Positions 1 through 11,640 of a stretch of 64,000 nt of DNA are shown here, piece by piece. The stretch is taken from positions 57,189,998-57,253,997 of the forward strand of contig NC_062223.1 of NCBI RefSeq assembly GCF_902686445.1, given 5' to 3'. Each line of letters starts with the position of its first letter. The first letter of the stretch is position 1. The notes beneath the pieces are model-generated. The model made no database searches, was not told where the DNA came from, and saw only the letters and a program-made list of their open reading frames with translations. A program made the translations under genes and the position numbers. The DNA comes from Sciurus carolinensis. Taxonomy: Eukaryota > Chordata > Mammalia > Rodentia > Sciuridae.

Positions 1-644
1 TTTAAACAACAATAAATTAAAATAATACCTGAGCCTTAGTCCCTTCTTGTAAAGTGAGAGTGTTGGACAAGGTTATCATTTAGTATCTCCCAGGCCCCAA
101 ATTCCATATTTTCATTCTGATTCATTGCACAAAAGCACCTTCTTCCTCTCAAGTGGGGGAAAACTTAGCAGACTCTTTAGAATGTCTACCAAGGGTTCTC
201 TGCAGATGGTAGAGAAATCCTGGCAGTGCGGGAGCAGGGTTGTAATTAATTCTCCTCCTATGAAATCCTGGGGTGGGGGTGTAATTAATTAAGATCAAGA
301 GTCTCCTGGGGATGCAGGATGGTGGGCAGAAGTGGCAGATCTGCCTCCCTACTGAGGCCTGGACTCCTCTTTGGCATCCTGCTGCATCTAGTCACAAGGT
401 GACTGCCAGCCTGACCACCTCTCCCTGCCCTTGTGTCATCAGTGTGTGACCAGCTATGGGTGTGGAGGGAACCCACCAACCCCTGTTTGCCCTACAGCAG
501 AAGGGGGTTGCACAAGACTCCCAGCTTGAGCCCAACTCCTTAGCTCAGCCCCTCTTCCCTGCCCAGGCCTCAGCTATGGTCTCCTGCTAGACACACCACT
601 CTGAGGAATCAGCATTGGAGGAAATGGTTCTTGGCCCACACTGC

Positions 645-647
<3 letters not shown>

Positions 648-690
<43 letters not shown>
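648..690 (+). repeat. (TG)n microsatellite
   Basis: About 21 uninterrupted TG units adjoin the 3' end of the antisense SINE that starts near 701, consistent with a microsatellite grown from a SINE tail. Likely polymorphic. Confidence 0.95.
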
Positions 691-693
<3 letters not shown>

Positions 694-700
694 AATACAC

Positions 701-893
701 AGTAGTGTGGATTGAACCCAGGGCCTCACACATGGTAGGCAAGTGCTTCACCATAGAGCCACATTGCCAGCCCTTTTTATTTTATTTTGAGACAGGGTCT
801 TGCTAGTTTGCCCAGGCTGACTTTGAACTTGCAATCCTCCAGCCTCAGCCTCCAGAGTGGCTGGGATTACGGGCATGTGCCACCATGCCACAG
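701..893 (-). repeat. B1-dID-type composite SINE, antisense
   Basis: Reading left to right it shows the inverted ID box (attgaacccagggcctcaca...ccatagagccac), a T-rich linker, then an inverted B1 body (gagacagggtcttgc...gctgggattacgggcatgtg). The order ID then B1 on the plus strand means a B1-ID element on the minus strand, the same strand as NAV2. Confidence 0.9.
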
Positions 894-899
894 CTTGCT

Positions 900-1195
900 T
901 GGCTTCTTACGGTGGAGTCGCCCAAATGACACCATGGCCTCCTGCTTCCCTGACCCAACACCACTCTTCCTGTACCTTCTCTGGCCCCTCTCTATTCCTG
1001 TTCTATCTGAGAAAGTGCCTCCCCTGCATTTCCCCCAGCTGCCTCTTCTTACCTTTAGAACAAGCAGCACCTCCTCAGAGGCCTTCCCTGATCTGTCACT
1101 CCTTTCCATTTTATTTTCTTCACCACCCTTACTGTTACTTGAAATTATTTTGCTTATAGATTTCATAATGTTTCCCTGGCACTGAAATAAATACA
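900..1195 (+). repeat. L2 LINE 3'-region relic
   Basis: The phrase gaggccttccctgatctgtc followed by attttattttcttca...ttgaaattattttgcttat is characteristic of the L2 3' region in sense orientation. It is diverged and truncated; the chance reading frames across it are not genes. Confidence 0.6.
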
Positions 1196-1202
1196 AGTTC
1201 AG

Positions 1203-1290
1203 GGTCAGGGATGTGGCTCAGTGGCAGAGCCCTTGCTTAGCCTGTATAAGGCCTGAAGTTTGGTTGCCAGCACCACAAAAATAAATAGAT
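1203..1290 (+). repeat. ID-type SINE
   Basis: Contains gggatgtggctcagtggcagagcccttgcttagcc and a gccagcaccacaaaaataaa tail, the tRNA-derived ID body with its A-rich end. No B1 half is attached. Confidence 0.88.
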
Positions 1291-1539
1291 GGATGTAGAA
1301 AAGATATAGAAGTTCTATGAAAGTAGAACTTCATTTTTTTCTTCATGTTTGTCCTGGTGATTGAAATAGAGTAGGAGATGCTCAATAAATGGGGTGAATA
1401 AAATTCTTTGTTCCCATCTATAAATTGGGGGTGATAATATTTATATCACAAGACCACTGTGAGGATTAAAGAAATGGATTTTCAATGTTTGGATTAGGTT
1501 CCAATACCAGAGTTTATTATTATTCTTACATTGAGAGAA

Positions 1540-1760
1540 GCAGTGTAGACCAGGGATCAAGACAGTAGGCTCTGGCGTCTAATTGTGGCTTTTACACTTA
1601 ATTAGCTCGATCTTTAGTAAATGACAACTTCTCAAAGTCATGGTTTCCTCAGCTGTAACATAGTGATAATAATACTACTAATTCCTAGGGCTTTGTGCAG
1701 ATTAAATAAGACACCTCATGAAAAGTACTCAGAACAATATCTGGAATGTTCTATGCTATT
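1540..1760 (+). repeat. MIR SINE relic
   Basis: Shows the MIR order: aggctctggcgtctaattgtgg, ...ctcaaagtcatggtttcctcagctgtaac, ...gtgcagattaaataag, ...agtactcagaacaatatctgg. It is followed directly by an inverted MIR. Confidence 0.75.
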
Positions 1761-1764
1761 ACTG

Positions 1765-2015
1765 TGTGCCAGATATCAGGCTCAGCATTTCCCATGATTC
1801 CTCCCATTGCACATTACGGTACAGCCGGCTAAGCACTTTTACACAAACCCTCTTAGTTCATGCTTCTAAAACCTTGTGAGTGACAGAGATTACTCAGCCT
1901 ACTTTATAGCTGATAAACTGATCCTCAGAGAGGTCAAGCAGCTTACCTAAGGTCACACAACTAGCCAGAGGCAGAGAAACAAATACCCTTAATTCAGTGT
2001 TCAACTCTTCTACCT
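1765..2015 (-). repeat. MIR SINE relic, antisense
   Basis: Inverted MIR landmarks: actgtgtgccagatatc, taagcacttttacacaaa, ctgataaactgatcctcagagaggtcaagcagctt, aaggtcacacaactag. With the preceding sense MIR it forms a diverged inverted pair. Confidence 0.7.
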
Positions 2016-3007
2016 TTGCCTGCTGCCTTGTCCAACCTATGGCCCCAGAATCTAAAGACAACATGGGTCCGGCATGGAGAAACTCTGCCTAACTGCTTAG
2101 GTATTCCAGTTAAAAAGAAACAAGCCCCAGGCCTCTGCACACCCACTGACACCAACTGTGCCTCTACCAAACCTGCTCCCTAATAGGCCAGTTGAGGGTT
2201 TGGCAAAGGTGCAGAGGCAGATGGAGCCTGTGGCTTCCACCACCAGAGCAGGCTCAGGGGTCTGGTGTGCTCTTGGCTTCAAAACAGCATCAAAATAGCC
2301 CCACATGGGCTGAAGCAGGTCAGAGCCGGTACCGGAGGGGCCGCTGAGGGCCTCTGCAGCGGTTTCCAACTGGCACAGTGCACTCACTCTGCATCCAGGT
2401 CTTCCCTGTGCATCAGCTGGATCCAGTCCCCCGTCTAGGCTTGCCCCTGACTGCCCCGCCTTACCACAGCTTCTGTCCACTGGAAGGTTTTCTGAGATGG
2501 TCTGACCAGGCCTTGACAGTTCTTCCTGTATCAGCGACAATTTGGGAAAGGGACTCTGTGTGAAGTCCCTGGAAACCAAGGGGCTGGATGCAAATGAAGC
2601 CAGGGGGAAACAACTGTGCTCACAAGAGAGAAGTGGGCCCTGATCGGTCTTTTCAGCTCCCAGCAGGAGCAGATTTGTTGTGACTAATGCATCAGGCTTT
2701 AAATAGTTTCTCGTGGCATTCTGATCAGCCCAAGGCACAACAGAGGCAAATGCAAAGTTTCCAAAATGAGAGGGCTGCCACTCAGAAAACACTCATCTGC
2801 GGGCGGAAGCCCGCCCTGTTCGGCTCCTTAATAACACAAGGCACAAAGGGCTGTGACAAGAAGGGGATAACAAGGAGCCAGTCAGACTGAGGGATTTTAG
2901 GTCCAACCCTGCCCACCCCTTCCTCAAACCCCTTTGTGATTGCCTTTGCCCAAGACAAATTCTTAGCACGACGTTCTAGGCTCTTCAGGGACCAAATCTA
3001 TGTGGGG

Positions 3008-3640
3008 TTGAATAAAGTTTCCCCCAAATTTGTTTCCTTCTGGAATGTCAGAATATGACCAAGTTTGGAGCTGGGTGCAACGGTGCACACCTGTAATCCT
3101 AGCAGCTCAGGAGGCTGAGGCAGGAGGATTGCAGTTTTGAAGCTAGCCTTAGCAACTTAGGGAGACTGTAAACAACCTAGTGAGACCCTGTCTCAGAATA
3201 AAAAATAAAAAGGGCTGGGGATGTGGCTCAGTGGTTAAGCATCCATGGGTTCAATCTCTGATACAAAAGGAAAAAAAAAAAAAAAAAAAAAAGACCTAAT
3301 CTGAAATGGGGTCTTTGAAGTTGTAATTAGTTAAGAGTGGGTGTTAAATGCAATGACTGGTGTCCATGTGAAGACTCAGAGAAGAACGCACATGACCATA
3401 AAGACTAAGGGACATGGGAGTGATATATATACAAGCCAAGGAGTACTAAGAATTGCTGGCAGCCACTAGAAGCTGGGGAGAGGCATGGCACAGATTCTCC
3501 CTCACAGCTTCCAGAAGGAACTAACCCTGCTGGCACTTTGATTTTGGATATCTAACCTCCAGGACTGTGAGAAAATAAACTTCCATTGTTTTAAGTCACC
3601 CAGGTCATGGTATTCTGTGCTGGAAATCCTAGGAAACAAA
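3008..3640 (+). mobile_element. MLT1A-type MaLR LTR, split by a SINE
   Basis: Landmarks of an MLT1 LTR in sense order: gttgaataaagtttccccc near the start, ggggtctttgaagttgtaattagttaag, tggtgtccatgtgaagactcagag, ccttccagaaggaactaaccctgc-type segment, ggactgtgagaaaataaacttccattgttttaag (with its polyadenylation signal) and a terminal tggtattctgtgc. The 3070-3292 SINE interrupts it. This is a solo LTR of a non-coding ancient retroelement; no internal genes are present. Confidence 0.85.
3070..3292 (+). repeat. B1-dID composite SINE with 22-bp A tail
   Basis: A complete order is visible: B1 half (gctgggtgcaacggtgcac...aggaggctgaggcaggaggattgc...gagaccctgtctcagaataaa), linker, then ID half (gggctggggatgtggctcagtggttaagc), then a pure A run at 3271-3292. 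The flanks gaccaagtttgg and gacctaatctga fit a decayed target-site duplication of the MLT1 sequence it landed in. Confidence 0.93.
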
Positions 3641-5770
3641 AACAAGTCCCAACTTACATGACTAACTCATGTCCCATGTATATAGAAGGTAACTGTACAT
3701 GTTTAAAAGAAATATAATGACAGAGTTCAAGTCTTACTCCTCATTTTAGCTGCCAGGAAATGCTGGACAAAACAATTCATTTTCTTCTTTTCAATTGTCT
3801 AATCTGTAAAATGAAGACAATAGAAGGGTTGTTGCTGGGGTCTAAAATACATGTGAAAAGAAGGAGACTTATCAACCACCAGATTTTTTCTGGGAAAGGC
3901 ATCACATTTATTTGAAAAACACAATTAAACAAACGTCCTGCGGAAGGGTGCAGCCCAAAGGTCATGATCAAGAACTGGAGGGCCCCGACTGATTAACATG
4001 ATGGATTTGTAATGAGTACAACAAAGTTGGGGTGATGGTGATAAGAGATGGCTTGAGGAATGTAACGCTCCCAGGGAAGAATCCAGAGAGGAAAAGGGCC
4101 AGTCAAGGAGACAGTGAGCGGCGGGGAAGCTATACTCACTCTTCAACATGTGGTGGGCTTAGGAGAGTGTTGGGGGGTTGTGGGGGAGGACAGAAAGCCC
4201 TAATGGCTCTTTCCAGTCATACGAGACAGGCCAATCCCTCTATACCATTCCCCAGCAAAATATCCAGTCAGATCGAAATTGGGGACCCATATTGTCATTA
4301 TCATGAGTTCTTTGGGTTTAAACTTGGAGAGGTATTAAGTCCAAGGGCTGGGTTGTCATCGGGGTAAAAGTCCTATAGACACCTGAGCTGGAGAAGGAGG
4401 GGCCTGGGTGATGCCCAGCTTACTACATATGACAGTGGCCAGCGTGTTGCAGGTTTTTCATGAACATTATAAATAAATTCTTGCTCCAGGCTCAGCCCTG
4501 GCCTTCCTGACCTCCTCCTGCCTTGTTTCTGCCTCAGCCTGGAATGATTCCCCCTCCTCCCCACACCTTCACCTATTTGGATGCTACCCACCCTTGGAGA
4601 ATCAGTTACCTTCTGCAGGAAGTCTCCACCCACCTTCCCAAGCAGAAAGGATGATCGTGCATCCTCCCAACTTCATGTAGCAGACTGCCATGTTAACAGC
4701 TACTGTATTCTTGCTGGAGCTACAGCTAGTCATCCAACAAGAAAGAGTCCCACAAGGCAGTTAAAGGAAGGTGAACTCCTTTAACAAAGGGAAAGATCCA
4801 GAAGGGGGTGAGGGAGGGAAAACAGAGAAACTAGGAGGAGGGGACCATGAAAAACTCAACTGACCAGCTTTTTTCATGGTCATTATATCCTGGGCTGTAC
4901 CAAAGGAACTGCAGGGAAGGTGATATCTAGCAGGTCCTTTTGTAAAGCTGAAACCCAAGTGCTTCCCTGACTCTGGAGTGTCACTCTGAAGCACAGTGAA
5001 AACAGGGCTGTGAGGTAAATGGTTTCCTGGAAGCTCTTTATAGCCATGTGGGCAGGAAGGACCAATATCTCCACCCAAGCTTTCTCTTGCCCTCTCTCCA
5101 AGCAAACAAACGTACCCCGCATGGCCTGAAATGGGCAGAAGTTCAAAGCTGGAGCAGGTGAGATGATCAAACCCACCCACAACGGACACTGCAAAGCAGT
5201 TCTCCAGGAAACAACTCCATTTACCTTTCAGTGGGGAGGACAGGAGATAGCCAGGTAGCGGTTCCACCTCCACTTATCGCCTTTAGCAGCTTTTCTGGAG
5301 CCCAGGCTGCTGCTGGGAGCCCAAGATACATGAATAAGACTACACAATGTTCACAAGGAGTTCTTGTTCAGGGGCCAGCCCAGGAGCAGCAAATACGTGC
5401 CGTGTGACTAGCCTAAGGGTCGAGTAGCCAGGGGGTTATAGCAGCCCAGGAGGGAACCCAAAAGCCCAGTAGGTGATGCCTGGCTAAGCCTTGGAAGATG
5501 AAGGGGGAATATGATATTTCTCAGGTCCGAGACTCACTACCAAGAAAATATGCACATTAACTGCAGATTCATCCTCGTTTCAGAAGTGGAGAATGCAAGA
5601 AATGTAGGACTTTGGGGAAAAAAAGAATCTGACAGTCAGGTAAAGAAGCCCAAGGGGGTGAAGCTATCAACAGAGGGAATGGAATATGCAAAGGTTCAGG
5701 GATAGAGTCCTGGCCATGATCTAGAAAGCACCCTGGTATGACAATGAAGAGGACTCAGGGAAGGGCGCTG

Positions 5771-6133
5771 TGTTTTGTCCAGGAGGACAGCTGTAACAGC
5801 ACACCTCAGAGTGTGGCTTAAACAGCAAGTGCTTATTTCTCCTGGTTCTGGAGACTGGATAGCCGAGACCAGGGTGTCAACATGCGTGGGATCTTGGCGA
5901 TGGCCCTGCTCTTGGTTCATGACAGTTGTGCCCTCCAGCAGTGGAGAGAGAGAGACCTCGAGTGCCTCATCTGCTCACAAGAGCGGTGAGGCCATCATGT
6001 GGGGTTCCAACCCCCACCTTATGACCTCAGCCAAACCTCACTACCTCCCAGCGGCTCCGTCTCCAAGTGCCATCACACTGGGGATTAGAGCTTCCATGTG
6101 AATTTGGAGAGACACAGTCATTTAGTCCCTAGC
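5771..6133 (-). mobile_element. MaLR-class LTR (MLT1-like), antisense
   Basis: On the minus strand it reads gctagggactaaatgactgtgtctctccaaattc... through ctaatccccagtgtgatggc, cacatgatggcc, gtctccagaaccaggagaaataagc and ends ...gtgctgttacagctgtcc. This is the landmark order of an MLT1/MST LTR. No internal region is attached. Confidence 0.75.
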
Positions 6134-6169
6134 ACTGAGTGTGCATTAATTGAAGTTAATGACCATGGG

Positions 6170-6555
6170 AAGAATCACCATTTGTCCAAGACTCGCTGAG
6201 GAGAAATTCCATCATAGCGTTGTCTGTGATAACCCACAGCTGGAACCAACATAAAAGCCCAACTGTCTGAGATGAGTTAAATAAATTATGGCACCTTCAT
6301 GCAACTCAGTACTTTCTAGCTAATCCAAGTGACTGTGTACAAAAATATTTAATGACAAGAAAAGATGATCCTGCTGTAGTAAGTCTTTTAATATTTGGGT
6401 CACAGAATGCATAGTTGTTAATTAATAGAGAAAAAAGATTAATATATTCACAATTGTTATCACAGGGAAAGGATTTTAAGGGATTTCTAATTATCTTTCT
6501 CACTTATCTATATGGCTGAAATTTTTTACAATAAATATCTGATTTTTTAAATGAA
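6170..6555 (+). repeat. Old L1/HAL1-type LINE 3'-end relic
   Basis: Contains the diverged LINE phrases gtctgtgataacccacagctggaaccaacataaaagcccaactgtc and gagttaaataaattatggcaccttcatgcaactcagtac, followed by an AT-rich stretch with aaattttttacaataaat. Family assignment is approximate. Confidence 0.55.
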
Positions 6556-7124
6556 AAAGTTTTGGGGAAGGCAGTTAGGAGTGTGGATAGGGGTGTGTGA
6601 TATGTACTTTTTGGCAGGCATGACCTAGGAAATGCAGAAGGAGTGTACAAGTACCTGTCCTGGAATCCATGAGGTCATTCCCACTGTCGGCTGTCACCAG
6701 AGTACCCTCATATTTGTTTCTCCAAAGACCACAATCAATCAGTCACAGTCACCCTCTTATAAAATTAGTTTAAATGATACAGGCACATTTACCTTCCAAG
6801 ATGGGAATGTAATTAGTTCTTGAGGTCAAAGTTTCTCTTTGACAACATTTACCAACTATTTGTTAGCAAACCAGCATCGACAGATGTGACTGTTGGCCTG
6901 TGTTTGGAGGGATGGCAAAAACATGAAGAAGTTCCAAAGTGGAGAGAAGATTTTAGACTTTGAAGCTCCCCTGAAATCAGAGTCAAAGAGAAAGCCCTTT
7001 GCCATTCCAGGTAAATATCTGAGCTAGCAGTTGACCACCTAATCAAGTCTAAGAGGGTGGCGTGTACAGAGGGGAGCACCATTTACTCTTCCATCCCATC
7101 CTCTGAATTCTGCACTCTGAAGCT

Positions 7125-7300
7125 ACAGGTGAAGCAGACATAGACCCAGCCCTCATGGAGCTTAAGTTCCACTGTGAGAGAAAGACAAAAGCAAATACAG
7201 ACCTGCTCTGAAGGTAGGCAGGGTCAGCGCTATGAAAATAAACTAAAGGATATGAACAGAGAATATGGGTGTGACTTAGATGGGGTGGTCAAGGAAGAGC
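7125..7300 (-). repeat. L2 LINE relic, antisense
   Basis: The phrase cagccctcatggagcttaagttccactgtgagag is the inverse of the L2 3' region; the rest is diverged. Confidence 0.5.
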
Positions 7301-7506
7301 AGAGGTGATAAGGAAGTCAGGGAGCAGGTGTTCTGTTTATCTGTGGAAAAGTACTCAGGATGGTGGGAGCAGCCACAAAGGCCCTGAGTTGGGGTCATGC
7401 TTGGAAAACTTGAACCACAATAGGCAACACAATTGCCTATGTGGTTGGCGCAAAGTAAGATCTGGGAAGCTTCTAGGGGCACCCCTCTCCGGGGGTTCAG
7501 GCAGAA

Positions 7507-7559
7507 TGTTTCCTTCTGCCGTGAGCTTGGCTCTGACAGGTGAGCTCAATTACTGATGC
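7507..7559 (+). repeat. 53-bp exact direct duplicate, copy 1
   Basis: Positions 7507-7559 are identical over all 53 bases to 9410-9462, with no similarity just outside. The unit runs from tgtttccttctgccgtgagc to caggtgagctcaattactgatgc-type ending and belongs to no repeat family I recognise. See findings. Confidence 0.95.
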
Positions 7560-7954
7560 TACAGATATGGGTGCCCCATACCCTGCCACCATGTTGTGTA
7601 TTGGGTTTCTCCCACCACCACCTCTGGCCCAGGAGGGACTGAGTCATTGAAAACCTGGCCTGTTTCCCAGCAGCATCAAATATTGGTTAAGAGATCAGGC
7701 TTTGAAGTCAGATACCCCTCTTACCTCCCTGGTTGCAAGGTGCCTGGCTTATCTGTAAGCCCAGTGGTGTGTGGGTAAACTGGATCTCCTTTGAGTGAGG
7801 GGAGGATGGAGGAAAAATCCTGCTTTGGAGTATCTGCCAATTTCTGTGGTGTAAATTCTCCCACTGTGGTAGATTTCTAGCCAGTGACATGACATTACTG
7901 AACATGTCTTTGGTGAGAGATGGCTACAACTGACCCTCAAGAGTTAGTGTAAGC

Positions 7955-8090
7955 CAGCATCAACATACCTTTGCCTCAGTTTCTTTATCTGTAAAATGAA
8001 TTTCATCCCATAGTCCTTAGCATTAGATGAGGTATATATAAAAAGCACTTGGCACAGAGCACAGTGTGTATGCTTAATACCTCATAAACC
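7955..8090 (+). repeat. MIR relic
   Basis: Contains gcctcagtttctttatctgtaaaatgaat and aagcacttggcacagagcacag. A possible 5' part lies at about 7683-7745 (gttaagagatcaggctttgaagtc), separated by unrelated sequence. Confidence 0.7.
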
Positions 8091-8184
8091 AGAGCTGCAC
8101 TTCTCACTCTGGAGGGTGTTGAATTTGTCTGGCACTTGTATGTAGAAATGAATCAAAGAAGAGAAAGCAAAGGGCCAAGAAGAG

Positions 8185-8335
8185 AGTGGGAATGCTATTC
8201 TGACTCTGTCTCTGTCTCCTTGTGTGACTTTGGGCAAGTTGCTTTTCCTCTTTGGGCTTCAGTTACTCTTTCTGCAGTGAGGGGTAGAATTATTTATAAA
8301 GTCTCTTCCTGACTGGACATTCTACAACTTCCTAA
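8185..8335 (+). repeat. MIR relic
   Basis: Contains gtgtgactttgggcaagttgcttttcctctttgggcttcagttactc, the conserved MIR core, about 100 bp downstream of another MIR fragment. Confidence 0.7.
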
Positions 8336-9409
8336 TTTGGGGAATGTTCTGGAAGCAGCATCAACAGATTGGTTTAGGGCTAGGAAGGCAGCAAGAGGGT
8401 GGAGTGGTTTGGGCTAGAAATCAAGAGTACTAAAAGCTACCTACCTGGACAGAGTGGCAAAATGTGTGCAGAGTCTGCAAGAGAAAGCTGAGTGAGTTAT
8501 TTTCTGGCAAAGGGCAAAGAATTGTTTGAAAGGTCAAGAAAAGTGAGAGAAAAATACCTGGGCAGGTGGGGGAAGGAGGCATATAGAAGTGGTGAGAGAA
8601 AAGGAAGGTTTGTATAAGTAAGAAGACTCAGGATTGATAGATTTCCAGCAAATGTCTTTAATAAACATTTTAGAAAGTAAGGCTATTTCTGCCAAATGTT
8701 ATGTGAGGAAGGAACTGTTGGTGAGGTGAGCACACTAGAAGTAAACAGGTGAAAGTGAAGGAAAAAATGATCAAGATCCTCCATGATGACACTTACCAGA
8801 CACCATAAGAAAGAAAGGGGGTCACCAGAGAAACCCTGCAACACCCAACTTCAAGCAATTGAAAACTGAGTTTGCAAGGCTGAGGACTCTGCGTCTCCAA
8901 TATCCACATTAGGCTCCCTTTGAAGTACGTCAGACTATAACTTTCAAGAGTCAAGAACAAAGCTTCATCCAGCCTTCGGCTCATATGGCTCATCAGTAGG
9001 AACAGGGTATCTGACACTGTGCCCTCAAAGCCACAGACATGAGGCAGGTTTCCCTGCAGATGACAAATGGCCTGGGAAGATTCTGCGGATTTTGCACTTT
9101 TATTTGTAAAAAGTTTCTGGACTGGCCTGAAGTTCTTCTCTGGGGGATGAATAAATATTAAGTCTAAATGTGGTGATCTCAGAAATTGCTTCCACTAGCC
9201 ATTATAGTTTGAAACTTGATTCTCACCAATGAGCGCTTTCCTCAAATGGCTTGAGAATCCACAGCTCTTCTAAGTCATGACAAACAGGTAACTTAGCTGA
9301 ATTTCCATCTCTGTAATCCCTGTTCTAACATTTTTGGGTCAGATATTGTTCCCATAAGGAGCTTAATTCAGATGCCTTGACATCCAGGGAAATGAAAGGA
9401 GTGAAAGAG

Positions 9410-9462
9410 TGTTTCCTTCTGCCGTGAGCTTGGCTCTGACAGGTGAGCTCAATTACTGATGC
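9410..9462 (+). repeat. 53-bp exact direct duplicate, copy 2
   Basis: Second copy of the unit at 7507-7559, offset by 1,903 bp in the same orientation. The identity stops abruptly at both ends, unlike the gradual decay seen in old repeats nearby. Confidence 0.95.
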
Positions 9463-9914
9463 CTCCAGCTCCTAATCATCCAGATTATGATGGAAAGAAT
9501 AAAGTCGTAGTGGCACATAATGACATTTTATTCAAACAAGAAATGAAGTCACAGCAGCCAGCGCCTGGAGTAGTGAGTTAGAGATTTAAAGAGGTGAGGA
9601 CAACCTGGCACAGGGATGCTTCCGCCACTTTCTCACACTTGGGTTTCGCCATCTTGAAGGCATGGTGAGTCCCAAACCTGAGAAGTCAGGAACTCTAAAT
9701 GCTGCATTAACTGTGTCTATAAATGAATATCAACAATAGCCTTTAAGCTTATTAAAAAAGAAGCTGAGAAATGAATCCCTCACTGCCTAATGCTCGGTGT
9801 GATGCTGCTTCTAAAAAGCAGAGTCTGTTTAGAGTTTGGAGAGCATCGCTTAAACAACATGTAAGTAAAACTTAACAAAGTGCTGGAAGACCCCTGCATG
9901 GTCCAGAAAAAACC

Positions 9915-10045
9915 TGGGCTGACAGTTAGATGCTCCAGGTTTCAAACCTGGTCTCTGCCAGTTCCTAGCCCTGTGTCCACCTGTCAATGTCCTTGGTCAA
10001 GGTCATTCATCCTTGTCCCTCAGCCTCATGATCTGTGAGATGCCC
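9915..10045 (+). repeat. MIR relic
   Basis: Shows ctccaggtttcaaacctggtctctgccagttcctagccctgtg followed by a degraded core, in MIR order. Confidence 0.55.
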
Positions 10046-10199
10046 TGTTCTCCTCCCAGCCTGCTTCTCCTCGTCGGCACCTCCCTGTGGAAGTGGTGCT
10101 CAGTCCTTCCATGGAGTGTTAACGCTCCTGTTCACTGAATGCTTCCCGTATGGCTCCTGATTCAGCATCTTGTCCACATCATTATGAGAAATACTCACC

Positions 10200-10375
10200 A
10201 CAATGTGTATTAATTCACAGCACCTAATCTGTGCTAGGCACCATGCAGGGTTCTTGACCCTGAGGAGCTCATGGTATGTGTGCCATTAGACTCACTTTAT
10301 AGGTGAAGAAACTGAGACCCTGAAAAGGTTAAACATTGGGAGGCAGCAGAGGGAGGACTCAAAGCTAGCCCAGGC
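10200..10375 (-). repeat. MIR relic, antisense
   Basis: Inverse MIR landmarks ctgtgctaggcaccatgcagg, cactttataggtgaagaaactgagaccctgaaaaggttaaac. Confidence 0.6.
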
Positions 10376-11220
10376 TGTGACACTCCCAGCTGTCTGGGCA
10401 CATTTCCTTTTCCTTCTCTTAGATGCCTTGAAGGTGGGGTCCAGGTCTCTTAGGACTTTAATATCATAGGGGCTCAATAAATAACTCTGCTTTAAAGTCT
10501 ACAACTGCTAGACTGTTACCTAGTCTGCAAAATATAAGCAAGTGTGCCTCCATTTCCTGGGGCTGACATGAAGATTCCAGGGCAATGTGGGCATCTGTAA
10601 GGACCTTGGGGAACCAATTGTGTCTTGGAGGAAAATTGCTCTGAAGGACATCCAGTCCCCCTGGCTTTGCCATTCCACTGATCAGATCTCTCTACACATC
10701 AAAGCTGCCTGCCTTGTATTAGAGCCATCCCACGAAGCCTGGAGGAGGTTGTGTTCCATGCCCAGCAAATCCCATACATGCCACTCCCGACTTCCCATGT
10801 GCTCAGGTGTTCTGGGCTGTAAACCGTTTCCCCACCCCCACTCAGCAGGGCCCAGGGGCCAGAGGCCAGGGGGCCCTGGAAGCCCAGCTAAGACTCTGGG
10901 GCCCTTCCAGGTCTCTACCTGGGCAGGGAGGTTTCAGTTTCCAGATCACTGTCAGGAAGAGAAATGGCACTGGACTTTTTCTGGAAGGGACATAATTGCT
11001 GAAAGAAAGCAGCAAGTGAAGAGTTTAGCCCAACTTGGCCTGAAGTTTAGTTTTAAGAAACCAAAACACCTGGAAATGGTCAGAGAGGAGCAGAGGAGGC
11101 CAGGAATGGGACAAAAGCCAATTTGTTTCTTCCCAATGACTATGTGGACACTGGATGGTCTGAGCATTGAAGCTCAGTTCTTGTTCCAGGTCCATCTACT
11201 CCTGGCTATTGGTGAACATT

Positions 11221-11424
11221 CTTTTATTTTTGGGGTATCAGGGATTGAACTCAGGGGCACTTTACCACTGAGCCCCATCCCCAGCTTTATTTTGCATTTT
11301 ATTTAGAGACAGGGTCTCAATGAGTTGCTAAGGGCCTTGCTAGGTTGCTGAGGCTGACTTTGAACTCGTGAACCTCCTGCCTCAGTCTCCGGAGCTGCTG
11401 GGATTACAGGCATGTGCCACCTCA
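11221..11424 (-). repeat. B1-dID-type composite SINE, antisense, with target-site duplication
   Basis: Inverted ID (gggattgaactcaggggcactttaccactgagcc) then inverted B1 (gagacagggtctcaatgagttgc...gctgggattacaggcatgtgccacc). The 10-bp flanks aacattcttt at 11215-11224 and 11425-11434 are identical, a clean target-site duplication showing an L1-mediated insertion. Confidence 0.93.
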
Positions 11425-11514
11425 AACATTCTTTACCCAGCCCTTCCTGACTGTTCTCCTGTGTAAGAATGTCAGTCAGTGGTACTCCAAGGTGACAAAT
11501 ATCTGTGTTTTGTG

Positions 11515-11640
11515 ACCTCACTGAGCCTCAGGTTTCACATCTGAGAACTGGATATAATTATTCCTACCCTGAAGTATTATTAAGTGGTAAAATATGAGTG
11601 GTGAAAAGTACCTGGATATGATAAATGTTCAGTACAATGT
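11515..11640 (+). repeat. MIR relic
   Basis: Contains gagcctcaggtttcacatctgagaactggatataattattcctaccctg and gtacctggatatgataaatgttcag. Confidence 0.65.

Noticed and set aside
2097..2792. Open frame of 231 codons on the minus strand
   Set aside because: No similarity to any family I recognise and no promoter or intact neighbouring exon; treated as chance in GC-moderate intron.
10587..11306. Open frame of 239 codons on the plus strand
   Set aside because: Begins at GTG, not ATG, and its last 28 codons lie inside an antisense B1-ID SINE (starting 11221). Chance frame.
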